From CAYFMP01 sp964344215 (lineage in GTDB: Bacteria; Pseudomonadota; Alphaproteobacteria; Rhodospirillales; Casp-alpha2), in contig CAYFMP010000063.1 of assembly GCA_964344215.1 (NCBI GenBank), positions 1-22,529 of the forward strand: a DNA stretch of 22,529 nucleotides. The letters are read 5' to 3'. The notes beneath the pieces were generated by a model. It saw only the letters and a list, made by a program, of their open reading frames with translations, did not search any database and was not told where the DNA came from. A program made the position numbers and the translations under genes. Shown piece by piece: positions 7,295-15,147 of this stretch (the stretch's first letter is position 1; each line of letters begins with the position of its first letter).

Positions 7295-7621
7295 ATGCCC
7301 TCTTCGACCACCAGACACCTGGGACGGCAGCTAAGAAAGAGGCGTCGCCAGCGCGATCTGACCCAGGAAGAACTGGGCAGGCTGATCGGCAAATCGCAAC
7401 AACAGGTTCAGAAGTACGAATCGGGAGACACCCAGCTGACGGGTGCCCAGCTTTGGGATCTGGCCAGGGTGCTCGGCGTTCGCGTCGATTATTTCTTCGA
7501 GGGCCTGGAAGCGCCGGCGCCGTCGGCTGCGGGCGACGCCGAAAGGGCGATCCGCGACCTATCGAACCAATTGGCCGGGTTGGTCAACAGGCTCTCCAGG
7601 AGAGCGGACGACGCGGGATGA
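7295..7621 (+). CDS. XRE-family helix-turn-helix transcriptional regulator
   Basis: A 108-residue cytoplasmic DNA-binding protein. Residues 7-63 form a classic HTH_3 domain: LGRQLRKRRRQRDLTQEELG, then GKSQQQVQKYESG, then a fifth helix with LWDLARVLGV and VDYFFEG. The short C-terminal tail is helical (AERAIRDLSNQLAGLVNRL) and may mediate dimerisation. The QQVQKYESG recognition-helix pattern is the one frequent in alphaproteobacterial XRE regulators. Its stop overlaps the next start (ATGA at 7618-7621), so it is translationally coupled to the PAS-like gene. A palindrome and promoter-like elements lie just upstream, which suggests autoregulation. A decayed relative lies divergently at 6914-7192. 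Confidence 0.9.
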   Translation: MPSSTTRHLGRQLRKRRRQRDLTQEELGRLIGKSQQQVQKYESGDTQLTGAQLWDLARVLGVRVDYFFEGLEAPAPSAAGDAERAIRDLSNQLAGLVNRLSRRADDAG

Positions 7622-8478
7622 GTATTCTTTCGACAACCGGGAGCGAGCTGCCGCTGACGGTCGGGGGATGGTGGATCGACGAGGAGGCCGGCCTCCATTC
7701 CGCCGACCCCATACCCAGTCACACCGAGAACTTCTTTTTCCACCAGTTCAAGATGGTGAAGATCGATATGGCGCCGAACGAAATCTCGGTCCAGTGGATC
7801 GTCGACGGTGCCTCGCGGAGGGCGGTCGAACAGGCCTGGAAGGTCATCGAGTCGTGCTCGGACGACATCCGCGTCAACCTTCAGTTCTACCTTTTCGGGT
7901 GGGCCAGCGAACGCCGCCTGAGCAAGCGCGCCGCCTTGACCCGGATCGAGACCATCCAGGCGCGGGAAGGCGTCAAGTTCGCGAAATCGGTCATCATCCG
8001 CCGCCACGAGCTCGCCGAAGCGGAGCGCGATTCGAGATTGCTGCGAAACGGTCTCGAGATCTGGCGCCGGTCCCGCGGCCGGCTCGGATCGGTCGAGTTG
8101 TCCCTGCTCGCGGCCAACGGTCTCATCTTCCGGCCGCGCCGATCGGACGGCCTGTTGACGTACGCCCATATCGGCGCGCAGACCGACTTCGGCCGGTTCA
8201 TGGGCGCCGAGTGGATCAGGCAAGCGCAAGGAAAGCCCTGCGAGCCTGTCGGCGCCGCCAACGTCTACGACCGCAGCGTCAGCCGGAAGTATTACGACGT
8301 CCTGGCCAGCGGCGAGCCCGAGTTCGACCACATCCGCGCCACCATGACGCGGAGAGCGGACTACCCTCAATGGCGTACCTACCGCCGGCTACTTCTTCCG
8401 TTCCGGACCCGCCGCGGCAGGCCGGTTCTGGTTTGCCTATCGCGGTTCGGTCCGGTCAGCATTCCAGACCTGGTTTGA
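7618..8478 (+). CDS. PAS-like sensory protein coupled to the XRE regulator
   Basis: A 286-residue soluble protein whose ATG overlaps the TGA of the XRE gene; the open frame extends further upstream, but the overlap start is the natural one. The N-terminal half (1-155) matches nothing I recognise. It contains GWWIDEEAGLHSADPIP, a helical segment around 66-90 and a charged helix around 125-155. Residues about 185-280 look like a PAS_5-type domain of alphaproteobacteria: FGRFMGAEW, then YDRSVSRKYYDVLASGEPEFD, then YRRLLLPFRTRRGRPVLVC. No kinase, cyclase or output domain is present. The coupling suggests that it modulates the XRE regulator, perhaps by sensing a small molecule. Its last 23 bases overlap the convergent gene at 8456-9154. 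Confidence 0.72.
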   Translation: MSILSTTGSELPLTVGGWWIDEEAGLHSADPIPSHTENFFFHQFKMVKIDMAPNEISVQWIVDGASRRAVEQAWKVIESCSDDIRVNLQFYLFGWASERRLSKRAALTRIETIQAREGVKFAKSVIIRRHELAEAERDSRLLRNGLEIWRRSRGRLGSVELSLLAANGLIFRPRRSDGLLTYAHIGAQTDFGRFMGAEWIRQAQGKPCEPVGAANVYDRSVSRKYYDVLASGEPEFDHIRATMTRRADYPQWRTYRRLLLPFRTRRGRPVLVCLSRFGPVSIPDLV

Positions 8479-9154
8479 ACCGCATCAGGTAGTCGAGGTC
8501 GCCCGGTTCGGACCACATGATCCACTCGTTCAGCGTTTCGCCGGTGTCGCGCATCTTCCACATGACGCCGCCCGGAGCCAGGTGCATATAGCCGTACTGG
8601 ATGGGAATCCCCCTGTAGGCGAGTTTCTGCGGCGCAAACGCGAACACGTAGTCCGGCGACCACCGGATGAACATCAGCGCCAGCGCCAGACGCGGCAGCA
8701 CCGATGACAGGCCCTGTCCACGGTATTCGCGCTCCAGCCAATGTTCGCCGTGATAGCAGACGCAGCCCATCGCCTTATGGGAAATCAACGACCACGAGAA
8801 ATCGGAGCGCTCGAGGTCGATGTCGGCGCCGGGCAGCACATAATCCCGGCGGCGCCGGTCGAGGTGCTCGGCCAGCGTCTTGCCCTCGAGATCGACGAGG
8901 CGGGCGGCCTGGACATGGACCACCCTTCCCTCCGAATCGACGCCCTTGACCCAGAAACCGTTGTGGTGGGTCACGTCAGACTGGGTCGGGTCGAAAACGG
9001 CGGAAATCGGCACCCGGTCCGATTGGCTCTGACGAACCTCCAAGAACTCCTCGAAATCGTTGCTGATCTCGAGGGTCATCCCCTGTTCGGCGCTCATCCG
9101 CTCGATGGACGAAATCAACCGCGCCGTAGCCAGCGCATTGGTGATAGCAGTCAT
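8456..9154 (-). CDS. GNAT-like hypothetical protein
   Basis: A 232-residue protein without signal peptide or membrane segment. The middle has features of an N-acyltransferase fold: a strand-like segment around 78-88, then GEHWLEREYRGQGLSSVLPR (residues 136-155), where RGQGLS resembles the acyl-CoA pyrophosphate-binding loop (R/Q-x-x-G-x-G/A), followed by a long helix LALALMFIRW and a strand YVFAFAP. The C-terminal part (YGYMHLAPGGVMWK) is aromatic and rich in Gly. I cannot name the acceptor or confirm catalysis; it may be a GNAT relative with another role. GGGAG precedes the ATG by about seven bases. It converges on and overlaps the PAS-like gene by 23 bases, so the two transcripts are antisense at their ends. 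Confidence 0.62.
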   Translation of the reverse strand: MTAITNALATARLISSIERMSAEQGMTLEISNDFEEFLEVRQSQSDRVPISAVFDPTQSDVTHHNGFWVKGVDSEGRVVHVQAARLVDLEGKTLAEHLDRRRRDYVLPGADIDLERSDFSWSLISHKAMGCVCYHGEHWLEREYRGQGLSSVLPRLALALMFIRWSPDYVFAFAPQKLAYRGIPIQYGYMHLAPGGVMWKMRDTGETLNEWIMWSEPGDLDYLMRFKPGLEC

Positions 9155-9373
9155 AAGAAGTCTCCCTTGGTTTTGCAGTTACTTCGCGAGAAACACCCTT
9201 AGGGCGCACTCAAAGGATGAGTATCGTACAATTAGGAGACGTTTTTGAGGTAGCGACTTGAGTAAAAGGGCGCCGAGCCGCGCGTTTGTCGGCGTTGGGT
9301 CGGGGGAAAGGAACGCGTAATCTGGTATCCTCGCGGCCGTCGCCGCCTCCCGGCAAGCAGCAGGAGAACCGCC

Positions 9374-10258
9374 ATGACCACGCTCGACGGACAGACCATC
9401 GGTTTCATCGGCTTGGGCCTGATGGGCAAACCGATGGCCCGCAACCTGAAGACGGCCGGCGCCGCAATGGTCATCCACAACCGCAGCCAAGGCGTCGTCG
9501 ACGAGCTTGCCGGCGAAGGCATGAGCCCGGCCGCCACCCCGGCCGAAGTCGCCGAAAGGGCCGAAACGGTGATCTGCATGCTGTCGGACACGCCGGCCGT
9601 CGAGGCCGTCATCATCGGCGCGGACGGGGTCGTCGAGGGCGTTCATGCGGGCTCTCTGGTCATCGACATGGGCACAACCAAGGTACCCGACACGCGGGCG
9701 TTCGCGAAAGCCGTCGCGGCGGCCGGCGGCGACTACGTGGACGCGCCCGTCTCGGGCGGCCAGATCGGCGCCGAAGCCGGCAAGCTGACGATCATGGCCG
9801 GCGGCTCCGAAGCGGCGCTGGAGAGGGCCGGACCGTTGTTCGAGGTGCTCGGCCAGAAGACCACCCACGTCGGCGGCATCGGCGCCGGTCAGGTCGCCAA
9901 GGCCGCCAATCAGGTGATCGTCGGCCTCAATATCGGCGCCGTCGCCGAGGCCCTGACGCTGACCCGCAAGGCCGGCGTCGACCCAGCCCGGGTCAGGCAG
10001 GCGTTGGCCGGCGGCTTCGCCGATTCACGCATTCTCGAGGTGCATGGGCTTAGGATGATCGAAGGCACGTTCGCGCCCGGCGGCAAATGCACGACCCAGC
10101 GCAAGGACCTCGAGCAGGCGCTGGAATTGGCCGCCGGCATGGATCTGGAACTGCCGGCGACGGCGCTGTGCCGCGATCTCTACGACAGGATGATCGCCGC
10201 CGGCGGCGGCGATCTCGACCACTCGGCGCTGATCAAGGCGATCGACCCGGAAGCGTGA
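9374..10258 (+). CDS. 3-hydroxyisobutyrate dehydrogenase family NAD(P)-dependent reductase
   Basis: A 294-residue beta-hydroxyacid dehydrogenase. It has the N-terminal Rossmann motif GFIGLGLMG (residues 10-18), the substrate-binding DAPVSGG (123-129), the catalytic-lysine segment GAGQVAKAANQ (Lys176) and a late KDLEQAL motif. Family members reduce or oxidise short beta-hydroxyacids, such as 3-hydroxyisobutyrate in valine breakdown, tartronate semialdehyde, or succinic semialdehyde (glyoxylate/succinic semialdehyde reductases). The sequence alone does not separate these activities; the GLGLMG start and DAPVSGG are compatible with all of them. The length is normal and the key residues are present. 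AGGAG (9362-9366) lies seven bases before the ATG. It has no co-directional neighbour within 2 kb, so it appears monocistronic. Confidence 0.88.
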   Translation: MTTLDGQTIGFIGLGLMGKPMARNLKTAGAAMVIHNRSQGVVDELAGEGMSPAATPAEVAERAETVICMLSDTPAVEAVIIGADGVVEGVHAGSLVIDMGTTKVPDTRAFAKAVAAAGGDYVDAPVSGGQIGAEAGKLTIMAGGSEAALERAGPLFEVLGQKTTHVGGIGAGQVAKAANQVIVGLNIGAVAEALTLTRKAGVDPARVRQALAGGFADSRILEVHGLRMIEGTFAPGGKCTTQRKDLEQALELAAGMDLELPATALCRDLYDRMIAAGGGDLDHSALIKAIDPEA

Positions 10259-10372
10259 GCGCCGGGCCGGCTCCCGTTCGTAGCGCGGCCGCCGGATAAC
10301 GGCAGCGGTGCGTCGATCGGCCGCCGGCGGGCGCATCGGGTCGGTCGGCCCGTATCTCCGTCGGCCGGTATC

Positions 10373-10636
10373 TAGAGCGGTTCGCGTCGATATGGAATCG
10401 CTGAGACGCGCTCTCCGGTCTCCTGGCAAGGAGCGGTTCGCGCAGCGATGCGGGGCCATCGGAAGCGGGCCGCGACGCCGTCCGGGGGGCCGGAGAACGC
10501 GCCTGCGGTCGGTTTTTCGACCTTCCGGCGTCGTCGAGGAGGCTCGCCGATGCCCCACATCGCCTTCGCATCCTCTCCTCGCCGGCAGGCCGCAAAACCG
10601 ATCTCAGCCGCTTCCATATCAACGTGACCCGCTCTA
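10373..10636. mobile_element. MITE-like fold-back element flanked by TA
   Basis: Body 10375-10634 (260 bp) lies between TA at 10373-10374 and TA at 10635-10636. The ends are imperfect terminal inverted repeats of about 31-32 bases: left 10375-10405, starting GAGCGGTTCGCGTCGATATG; right 10603-10634, whose complement starts GAGCGGGTCACGTTGATATG. Similarity between the two arms continues inward for about 100 bases each, around a small hairpin GGTCG...CGACC (10507-10522), so the whole element can fold back on itself. It has no transposase. TA flanks are typical of IS630/mariner-type transposition. The open frames inside (such as 10372-10617 on the minus strand) look spurious. The right end overlaps the stop codon of the caspase-like gene. 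Confidence 0.75.
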
Positions 10637-12913
10637 ACGTCTCTTCACGAACAGGAAATCGCCGCCGTCGTGACCGGCGTCGCGGACGTCCGAATACTGC
10701 GGCGTCTGCTTGGCCGAAACCATGACCGGCCGGCGGATTTCGTTGAACAGGGTGCTGCCGTCGATGACGACCTCGTTGCTTTGCAGGGCCTCGATGAACG
10801 CCTTGGCGAACGGCGAGTGGTTGCCGCCGCCCTTGTCGGCGACCGGCTCCAGGCCGCCCGACGTGATCGCCACCCGGGCCGGTTTGTCGGCCATGCGCCG
10901 CCAGTAGTCGCCGCCCTTCAAGCCGACGCTGGCGGCCCGTACCAGGGTGCCGGAGAAGCAACTGTCGGCGACGATCATGGCGTGTTTCGATTGCAGCCCC
11001 CGCAGGGTATCGGTCAGCGTGATGTTCGACACCCACCGTCCGCGGCGGCCGGGCTTGGCGTCGACCGGCAGCCAATAGCCGCGGTTGGTCTCTTCGTCCA
11101 TCCAGCCGTGGCCGGCGTAGTAGACGAGCAGGTTGTCCTTGTAGCCGAGCGTGTCGCGCAATTCGTCGAAAGCGTCGATGATGTCGAGGCGGCTGGGATT
11201 GACCATCAGGGTGACCCTGAAGCCGTAGTCTTTCTCGAGCACCTTGGCGACGCCCTTGGCGTCGGCGACCGCGGTCTGCAACTTGGGCAGGTGCTTGTAG
11301 TCCTCGATGCCGATGACCAGCGCGTGGTAGTCGCCGAACTCGACGTCGGCGACCTCGGAAAACTTCTCGAGCACGGCCAAGCGTGCCTGGACCTGGGCGA
11401 CATGGGCGCCGTCCGGGAAGCGCTCGAGATAGGACCGCAGATCGGCGATTCTATTGCTGCCCTTGACCGAGGCCCACAACGCCCTCTCCGCCCGTTCGCG
11501 CTGGACCGCCGCCAGGGTCTGCTTGCGCTGGCGCGCCTCGTCGGCGTGACGGCCGCCCGGATAGGCCGCCAGGTACTGGTCGAGCTCGCCGATGTCCTCG
11601 GTGCCGCGGACCGAGTTCCACAGCGCGTCGTCGGCCCACTGGCGGGCGAGCGCCGCCAGTTCCCGTTTGCGCTCCCGGGCCTGGCCGGCGAAACGGCCCG
11701 ACGGGTAGCTGTTCAGGTAGTTGTCGAGATCGGCGACGACGCTGGTGTCCTTGACCTGTTCCCACAAGGCCAGTTCACGGTCCACCGCCGGGGTCGCCGG
11801 TTGCGCCCGGATGGCGGCGATACGCGACGTGGCGAGGCCGGCGAAGACGCCGTTCGGATACCGCGCCAGATAGGCGGCGAAGTCGGATTCCTCGGTACTG
11901 TTCTCGATCGCCTGCCAGGCGGTCAGTTCCTGCTGCTGCCGGGCCGCCTGGAGCGCCGCCAGCTGCTGAATCTTCATATTGGCGACGGTGGAGAATTGGC
12001 CCTGCGGAAAGGCGTTGAGGTATCCCTGGATCTCGTCGATACGGGTGCTGTTCTCGACCGCCTTCCATGCCGCCATGTCCTCGGCCAGCCGTCCGGCCTG
12101 CACTGCCGGCGCCGCCGGCCTCGGTGTGGGTACCTGGGCGACGGCCGATCCGCGCATGTCGCTGAGCGCCGCCATGAGTTCGTCCCTGTCGTTGTGTTCC
12201 GGGTGGTGAACGGCCATATGCGCGAACACCGTCTGGTTGGTGTAGTCGTAGGCAACGAAGCCGAACCGGCCCTTGCCGATTTGCCAGCAGGCGCCTTCGT
12301 CGGGAAAGGTGTTGCGAAAAGCCGGGAGATCACTCTCCAAGCACAGCCAACTCCTATCGATCCACCATTTTCCGGTGCCTTCGCCGCGGATGTGCAGGGC
12401 CGCCGAGCAGGTGTACTCGATGGTGACGCCGCCGTTCTCGGCGAACTTGAAATCCCACTTGTATTCGCCTTCGAAAGCGCCGTCCTGGCTGCCGCCGCCG
12501 TCGCCGCCGCCGTCGTGGCCGCCATCGCCTTCGCCACCGTCGTGGCCGCCATCGCCACCGTCGCCGCCGCCTTCGCCGGCGAGGCGATATTCGAGAAACG
12601 GCGTGGCGCCGTCGTCATTGCCGCCGCCGCCCGACCCGCCGTTCCAGCCGGGCACCGTCAGACGATAGTCGCCGCCAACCGCGCCCAACAGAACGTCCGT
12701 CGACCAATAGCGGCGTTGCGGCGTCATCGAAGCGGACTTGCTGCTGCAACCGCCGCCCTCCGCGATCACCTGGCTACCGCTGAACAGATACTGGATCTGG
12801 GCGCCGTCATAGGTGCCGGGGCGCTGCGCCTGTGCGGGCGTTGCCACAACCGCCGCGGCGATCGCCGTCAATGAGGCTAATGCAAAGGAACGTGGCACGA
12901 AGAGACTAGCCAT
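10634..12913 (-). CDS. Exported caspase-like (C14) peptidase with five tandem repeats
   Basis: A 759-residue protein. The chosen ATG (complement of 12911-12913) follows GGAGG with five-base spacing and opens a signal peptide (cleavage AQA|Q after residue 29), so a periplasmic or extracellular location is predicted. In order: an unfamiliar N-terminal domain with several cysteines and tryptophans; a Gly/Asp/His tract at about 110-143; the rest of that domain (IEYTCSAALHIRGEGTGKWW, later EGACWQIGKGRFGF); five repeats of about 48-51 residues (276-522) of the form W..V..S...DL..YL..(F/Y)P.G.FA; and a caspase-like domain from about 525 (YHALVIGIEDYKHLP). The likely catalytic dyad is His602 (VYYAGHG) and Cys652 (VADSCFSGT). 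Family members cleave after Arg/Lys or Asp, but no target can be named. The TAG stop is completed by the adjacent fold-back element. Confidence 0.88.
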   Translation of the reverse strand: MASLFVPRSFALASLTAIAAAVVATPAQAQRPGTYDGAQIQYLFSGSQVIAEGGGCSSKSASMTPQRRYWSTDVLLGAVGGDYRLTVPGWNGGSGGGGNDDGATPFLEYRLAGEGGGDGGDGGHDGGEGDGGHDGGGDGGGSQDGAFEGEYKWDFKFAENGGVTIEYTCSAALHIRGEGTGKWWIDRSWLCLESDLPAFRNTFPDEGACWQIGKGRFGFVAYDYTNQTVFAHMAVHHPEHNDRDELMAALSDMRGSAVAQVPTPRPAAPAVQAGRLAEDMAAWKAVENSTRIDEIQGYLNAFPQGQFSTVANMKIQQLAALQAARQQQELTAWQAIENSTEESDFAAYLARYPNGVFAGLATSRIAAIRAQPATPAVDRELALWEQVKDTSVVADLDNYLNSYPSGRFAGQARERKRELAALARQWADDALWNSVRGTEDIGELDQYLAAYPGGRHADEARQRKQTLAAVQRERAERALWASVKGSNRIADLRSYLERFPDGAHVAQVQARLAVLEKFSEVADVEFGDYHALVIGIEDYKHLPKLQTAVADAKGVAKVLEKDYGFRVTLMVNPSRLDIIDAFDELRDTLGYKDNLLVYYAGHGWMDEETNRGYWLPVDAKPGRRGRWVSNITLTDTLRGLQSKHAMIVADSCFSGTLVRAASVGLKGGDYWRRMADKPARVAITSGGLEPVADKGGGNHSPFAKAFIEALQSNEVVIDGSTLFNEIRRPVMVSAKQTPQYSDVRDAGHDGGDFLFVKRR
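12510..12557. repeat. 27-bp in-frame direct repeat encoding the Gly/Asp/His tract
   Basis: A 20-base unit beginning ccgtcgtggccgcc occurs at 12510-12529 and again at 12537-12556, a period of 27 bases or nine codons. In the caspase-like protein it encodes GDGGHDGGE-type units. Being in frame, copy number could vary without breaking the gene. Confidence 0.6.
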
Positions 12914-13054
12914 GGGAACCTCCAAATGGCTGAACTGTTTCGCAACAACGTGCGTAAATCGTAACACAGTCGCCGCAAGAATCCTACCCGATCGGAGGCG
13001 ATCGGGGCCGGCCCGACCGGCCGAGCGCGGCATCGAGCCTGCGGTCGGCGCCGC

Positions 13055-13090
13055 AAAAAAGGGCCGCACCCTCATTCGAGGATGCGGCCC
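13055..13090 (-). terminator. Rho-independent terminator of groESL
   Basis: On the minus strand, GGGCCGCA (complement of 13083-13090) pairs with TGCGGCCC (complement of 13061-13068), with an inner GAGG/CCTC stem and one mismatch. Six T's follow at once (complement of 13055-13060). It lies 33 bases after the groEL stop and separates groESL from the caspase-like gene. Confidence 0.88.
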
Positions 13091-13123
13091 CTTCGATCGT
13101 CTGGGCGCGGTGGGTTTCTTCGC

Positions 13124-14767
13124 TTAGAAGCCCATGCCGCCCATGTCGCCCATGCCGCCGCCCGGAGGCATGGCCGGTTCCTTCTTCTCCGGCTTCTCGG
13201 CGATCATCGCTTCGGTGGTGATCAACAGACCGGCCACCGAGGAGGCATCCTGCAAGGCGGTCCTGACGACCTTGGTCGGATCGATGATGCCGGCCTTGAT
13301 CATGTCGGTGTAGACGGCGTTCTGAGCGTCGAACCCGAAGTTCTTGTCCTTCTGGTCGTTCAGCTTGCCGGCGACCACGGCACCGTCCTCGCCGGCGTTT
13401 TCGACGATCTGGCGGAGCGGCGCCTGCAGGGCGCGGCGGACGATGTCGACGCCGACGTTCTGGTCGGAATTGGCGCCCTCGGTCTTTTTCAAGGAGGCGG
13501 CCGAGAACAGCAGGGCCGAACCGCCGCCGGCGACGACACCTTCCTCGACGGCGGCGCGGGTCGCGTGCAGCGCATCATCGACGCGGTCACGGCGTTCCTT
13601 GACCTCGACCTCGGTGGCGCCGCCGACCCGGATCACCGCAACGCCGCCGGCCAGCTTGGCCAAACGCTCCTGCAGCTTCTCGCGGTCGTAGTCGGACGTC
13701 GTCTCCTCGATCTGGGCGCGGATCTGGCCGCAGCGGCCCTCGATTTCCTTCTTCTTGCCGGCGCCCTCGACGATGGTCGTCTCTTCCTTGGTCAGGCTGA
13801 TCTTCTTGGCGGTGCCCAGCATGTCCATGGTGACGTTCTCGAGCTTGATGCCGAGGTCCTCGCTGATGACCTGACCGTCGGTCAGGATGGCGATGTCCTC
13901 GAGCATGGCCTTGCGGCGGTCGCCGAAGCCCGGCGCCTTGACGGCGGCCACCTTCATGCCGCCGCGCAGCTTGTTGACGACCAGCGTGGCCAGAGCCTCG
14001 CCCTCGATGTCCTCGGCGATGATCAGCAACGGCCGGCCGGCCTGGACGATCTGCTCCAGGACCGGAAGCAGCGGCTGCAGGCCGCTGAGCTTCTTCTCGT
14101 GGATCAGGACGTAGGGGTTCTCCATGTCGCAGGTCATCTTGTCGGCATTGGTGACGAAATACGGCGAGGTGTAGCCGCGGTCGAACTGCATGCCCTCGAC
14201 GACGTCGAGTTCGGTATCCAGTCCCTTGGCCTCCTCGACCGTGATGACGCCTTCGTTGCCGACCTGCTCCATGGCGCGGGCGATCATGTCGCCGACCTCG
14301 TTGTCGCCGTTGGCCGAGATGGTGCCGACCTGGGCGATTTCCTCGCTGGTCGAAACCCGCTTCGAGACCTTGTGCAAGGCCTCGACGACATCGGAGACGG
14401 CGAGGTCGATGCCGCGCTTGAGGTCCATCGGGTTCATGCCGGCGGCGACCGCCTTGGAACCTTCGCGGACGATGGAATGAGCGAGCACGGTCGCCGTCGT
14501 CGTGCCGTCGCCGGCCTCGTCGGCCGTCTTCGAGGCGACTTCGCGGACCATTTGCGCGCCCATGTTCTCGAACTTGTCGGAAAGCTCGATGTCCTTGGCG
14601 ACGGTGACACCGTCCTTGGTGATGCGCGGCGCGCCGAACGCCTTGTCGAGGACGACGTTGCGGCCCTTCGGCCCCAGCGTCACGCGGACCGCGTCGGCCA
14701 GGATGTCGACGCCGGCCAGCATCTTGGCGCGGGCGTCGGTGCTGAATTTTACTTCTTTAGCAGGCAT
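13124..14767 (-). CDS. groL: Chaperonin GroEL (Hsp60)
   Basis: A 547-residue ATP-dependent chaperonin of the usual length. It forms the double heptameric ring that refolds cytoplasmic proteins with GroES. Visible hallmarks are the N-terminal AKEVKFSTDARAKML, the nucleotide-binding VTLGPKGRNVVLDK (29-42), DGTTT (87-91), a conserved apical-domain stretch, EEGVVAGGGSALL near the C-terminus of the equatorial domain, and the flexible Gly/Met tail ending GGMGDMGGMGF. AGGAAA lies about nine bases before the ATG. Only 12 bases separate it from groES, so the two form one operon controlled by the CIRCE site upstream and closed by the terminator at 13055-13090. No copy-specific oddity was seen. Confidence 0.99.
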   Translation of the reverse strand: MPAKEVKFSTDARAKMLAGVDILADAVRVTLGPKGRNVVLDKAFGAPRITKDGVTVAKDIELSDKFENMGAQMVREVASKTADEAGDGTTTATVLAHSIVREGSKAVAAGMNPMDLKRGIDLAVSDVVEALHKVSKRVSTSEEIAQVGTISANGDNEVGDMIARAMEQVGNEGVITVEEAKGLDTELDVVEGMQFDRGYTSPYFVTNADKMTCDMENPYVLIHEKKLSGLQPLLPVLEQIVQAGRPLLIIAEDIEGEALATLVVNKLRGGMKVAAVKAPGFGDRRKAMLEDIAILTDGQVISEDLGIKLENVTMDMLGTAKKISLTKEETTIVEGAGKKKEIEGRCGQIRAQIEETTSDYDREKLQERLAKLAGGVAVIRVGGATEVEVKERRDRVDDALHATRAAVEEGVVAGGGSALLFSAASLKKTEGANSDQNVGVDIVRRALQAPLRQIVENAGEDGAVVAGKLNDQKDKNFGFDAQNAVYTDMIKAGIIDPTKVVRTALQDASSVAGLLITTEAMIAEKPEKKEPAMPPGGGMGDMGGMGF

Positions 14768-14779
14768 GTCTCTGTTTCC

Positions 14780-15070
14780 TTATTTTTCGATGACGCCGAG
14801 AAGGTCGGATTCCTTCATGATCAACAGCTCGTCGCCGTCGACCGTCACCTCGGTGCCGGACCATTTGCCGAACAACACGCGGTCCCCCTTCTTCACGTCC
14901 AAGGGCGTGATCTTGCCGTCGTCGCCGCGGGTGCCGCTGCCGACAGCCATGATCTTGCCTTCCATGGGTTTTTCCTGGGCGGTGTCGGGGATGATGATCC
15001 CACCCGCCGTCTTTTCCTCCTGATCCACGCGCTTTACCAGAACGCGGTCATGCAGGGGTCTGAATTTCAT
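14780..15070 (-). CDS. groS: Co-chaperonin GroES (Hsp10)
   Basis: A 96-residue co-chaperonin that caps the GroEL ring as a heptamer. The sequence begins MKFRPLHDRVLVKR, has the mobile loop EEKTAGGIIIPD (18-29) that contacts GroEL, and keeps the GDRVLFGKW.GTEV core and the LLIMKESDLLGVIE C-terminus. The length is standard. GGAGAG precedes the ATG by about seven bases. It is the first gene of the groESL operon; the CIRCE element and promoter lie directly upstream. Confidence 0.99.
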   Translation of the reverse strand: MKFRPLHDRVLVKRVDQEEKTAGGIIIPDTAQEKPMEGKIMAVGSGTRGDDGKITPLDVKKGDRVLFGKWSGTEVTVDGDELLIMKESDLLGVIEK

Positions 15071-15119
15071 CGTCTGCTCTCCATGAACTCATTGAGATTT
15101 CAAAATTTTTCGGGGATTG

Positions 15120-15146
15120 TTAGCACTCCCCCCAATTGAGTGCCAG
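15120..15146. promoter_or_regulatory. CIRCE operator (HrcA-binding site)
   Basis: TTAGCACTC (15120-15128), nine bases, GAGTGCCAG (15138-15146). The left arm is the exact CIRCE half-site. The right arm matches the consensus GAGTGCTAA at seven of nine positions. The site lies about 50 bases upstream of groES and overlaps the expected transcription start, so HrcA repression relieved by heat or misfolded protein is expected. Confidence 0.92.
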
Positions 15147-15147
15147 G

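Noticed and set aside
10372..10617. Minus-strand 81-codon frame inside the fold-back element
   Set aside because: It lies wholly inside the repeat, and its sequence simply follows the palindrome arms; such frames are commonly mis-annotated in repeats.
12484..12590. Repeated units considered as a CRISPR-like array
   Set aside because: The units are in frame, contiguous, low-complexity and encode a Gly/Asp/His tract; there are no unique spacers.
10670..12874. 734-codon plus-strand frame opposite the caspase-like gene
   Set aside because: Antisense shadow; the minus strand has a signal peptide, ribosome site, repeats and a catalytic dyad.
13082..15139. 685-codon plus-strand frame opposite groESL
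   Set aside because: Antisense shadow of a highly conserved chaperonin operon.
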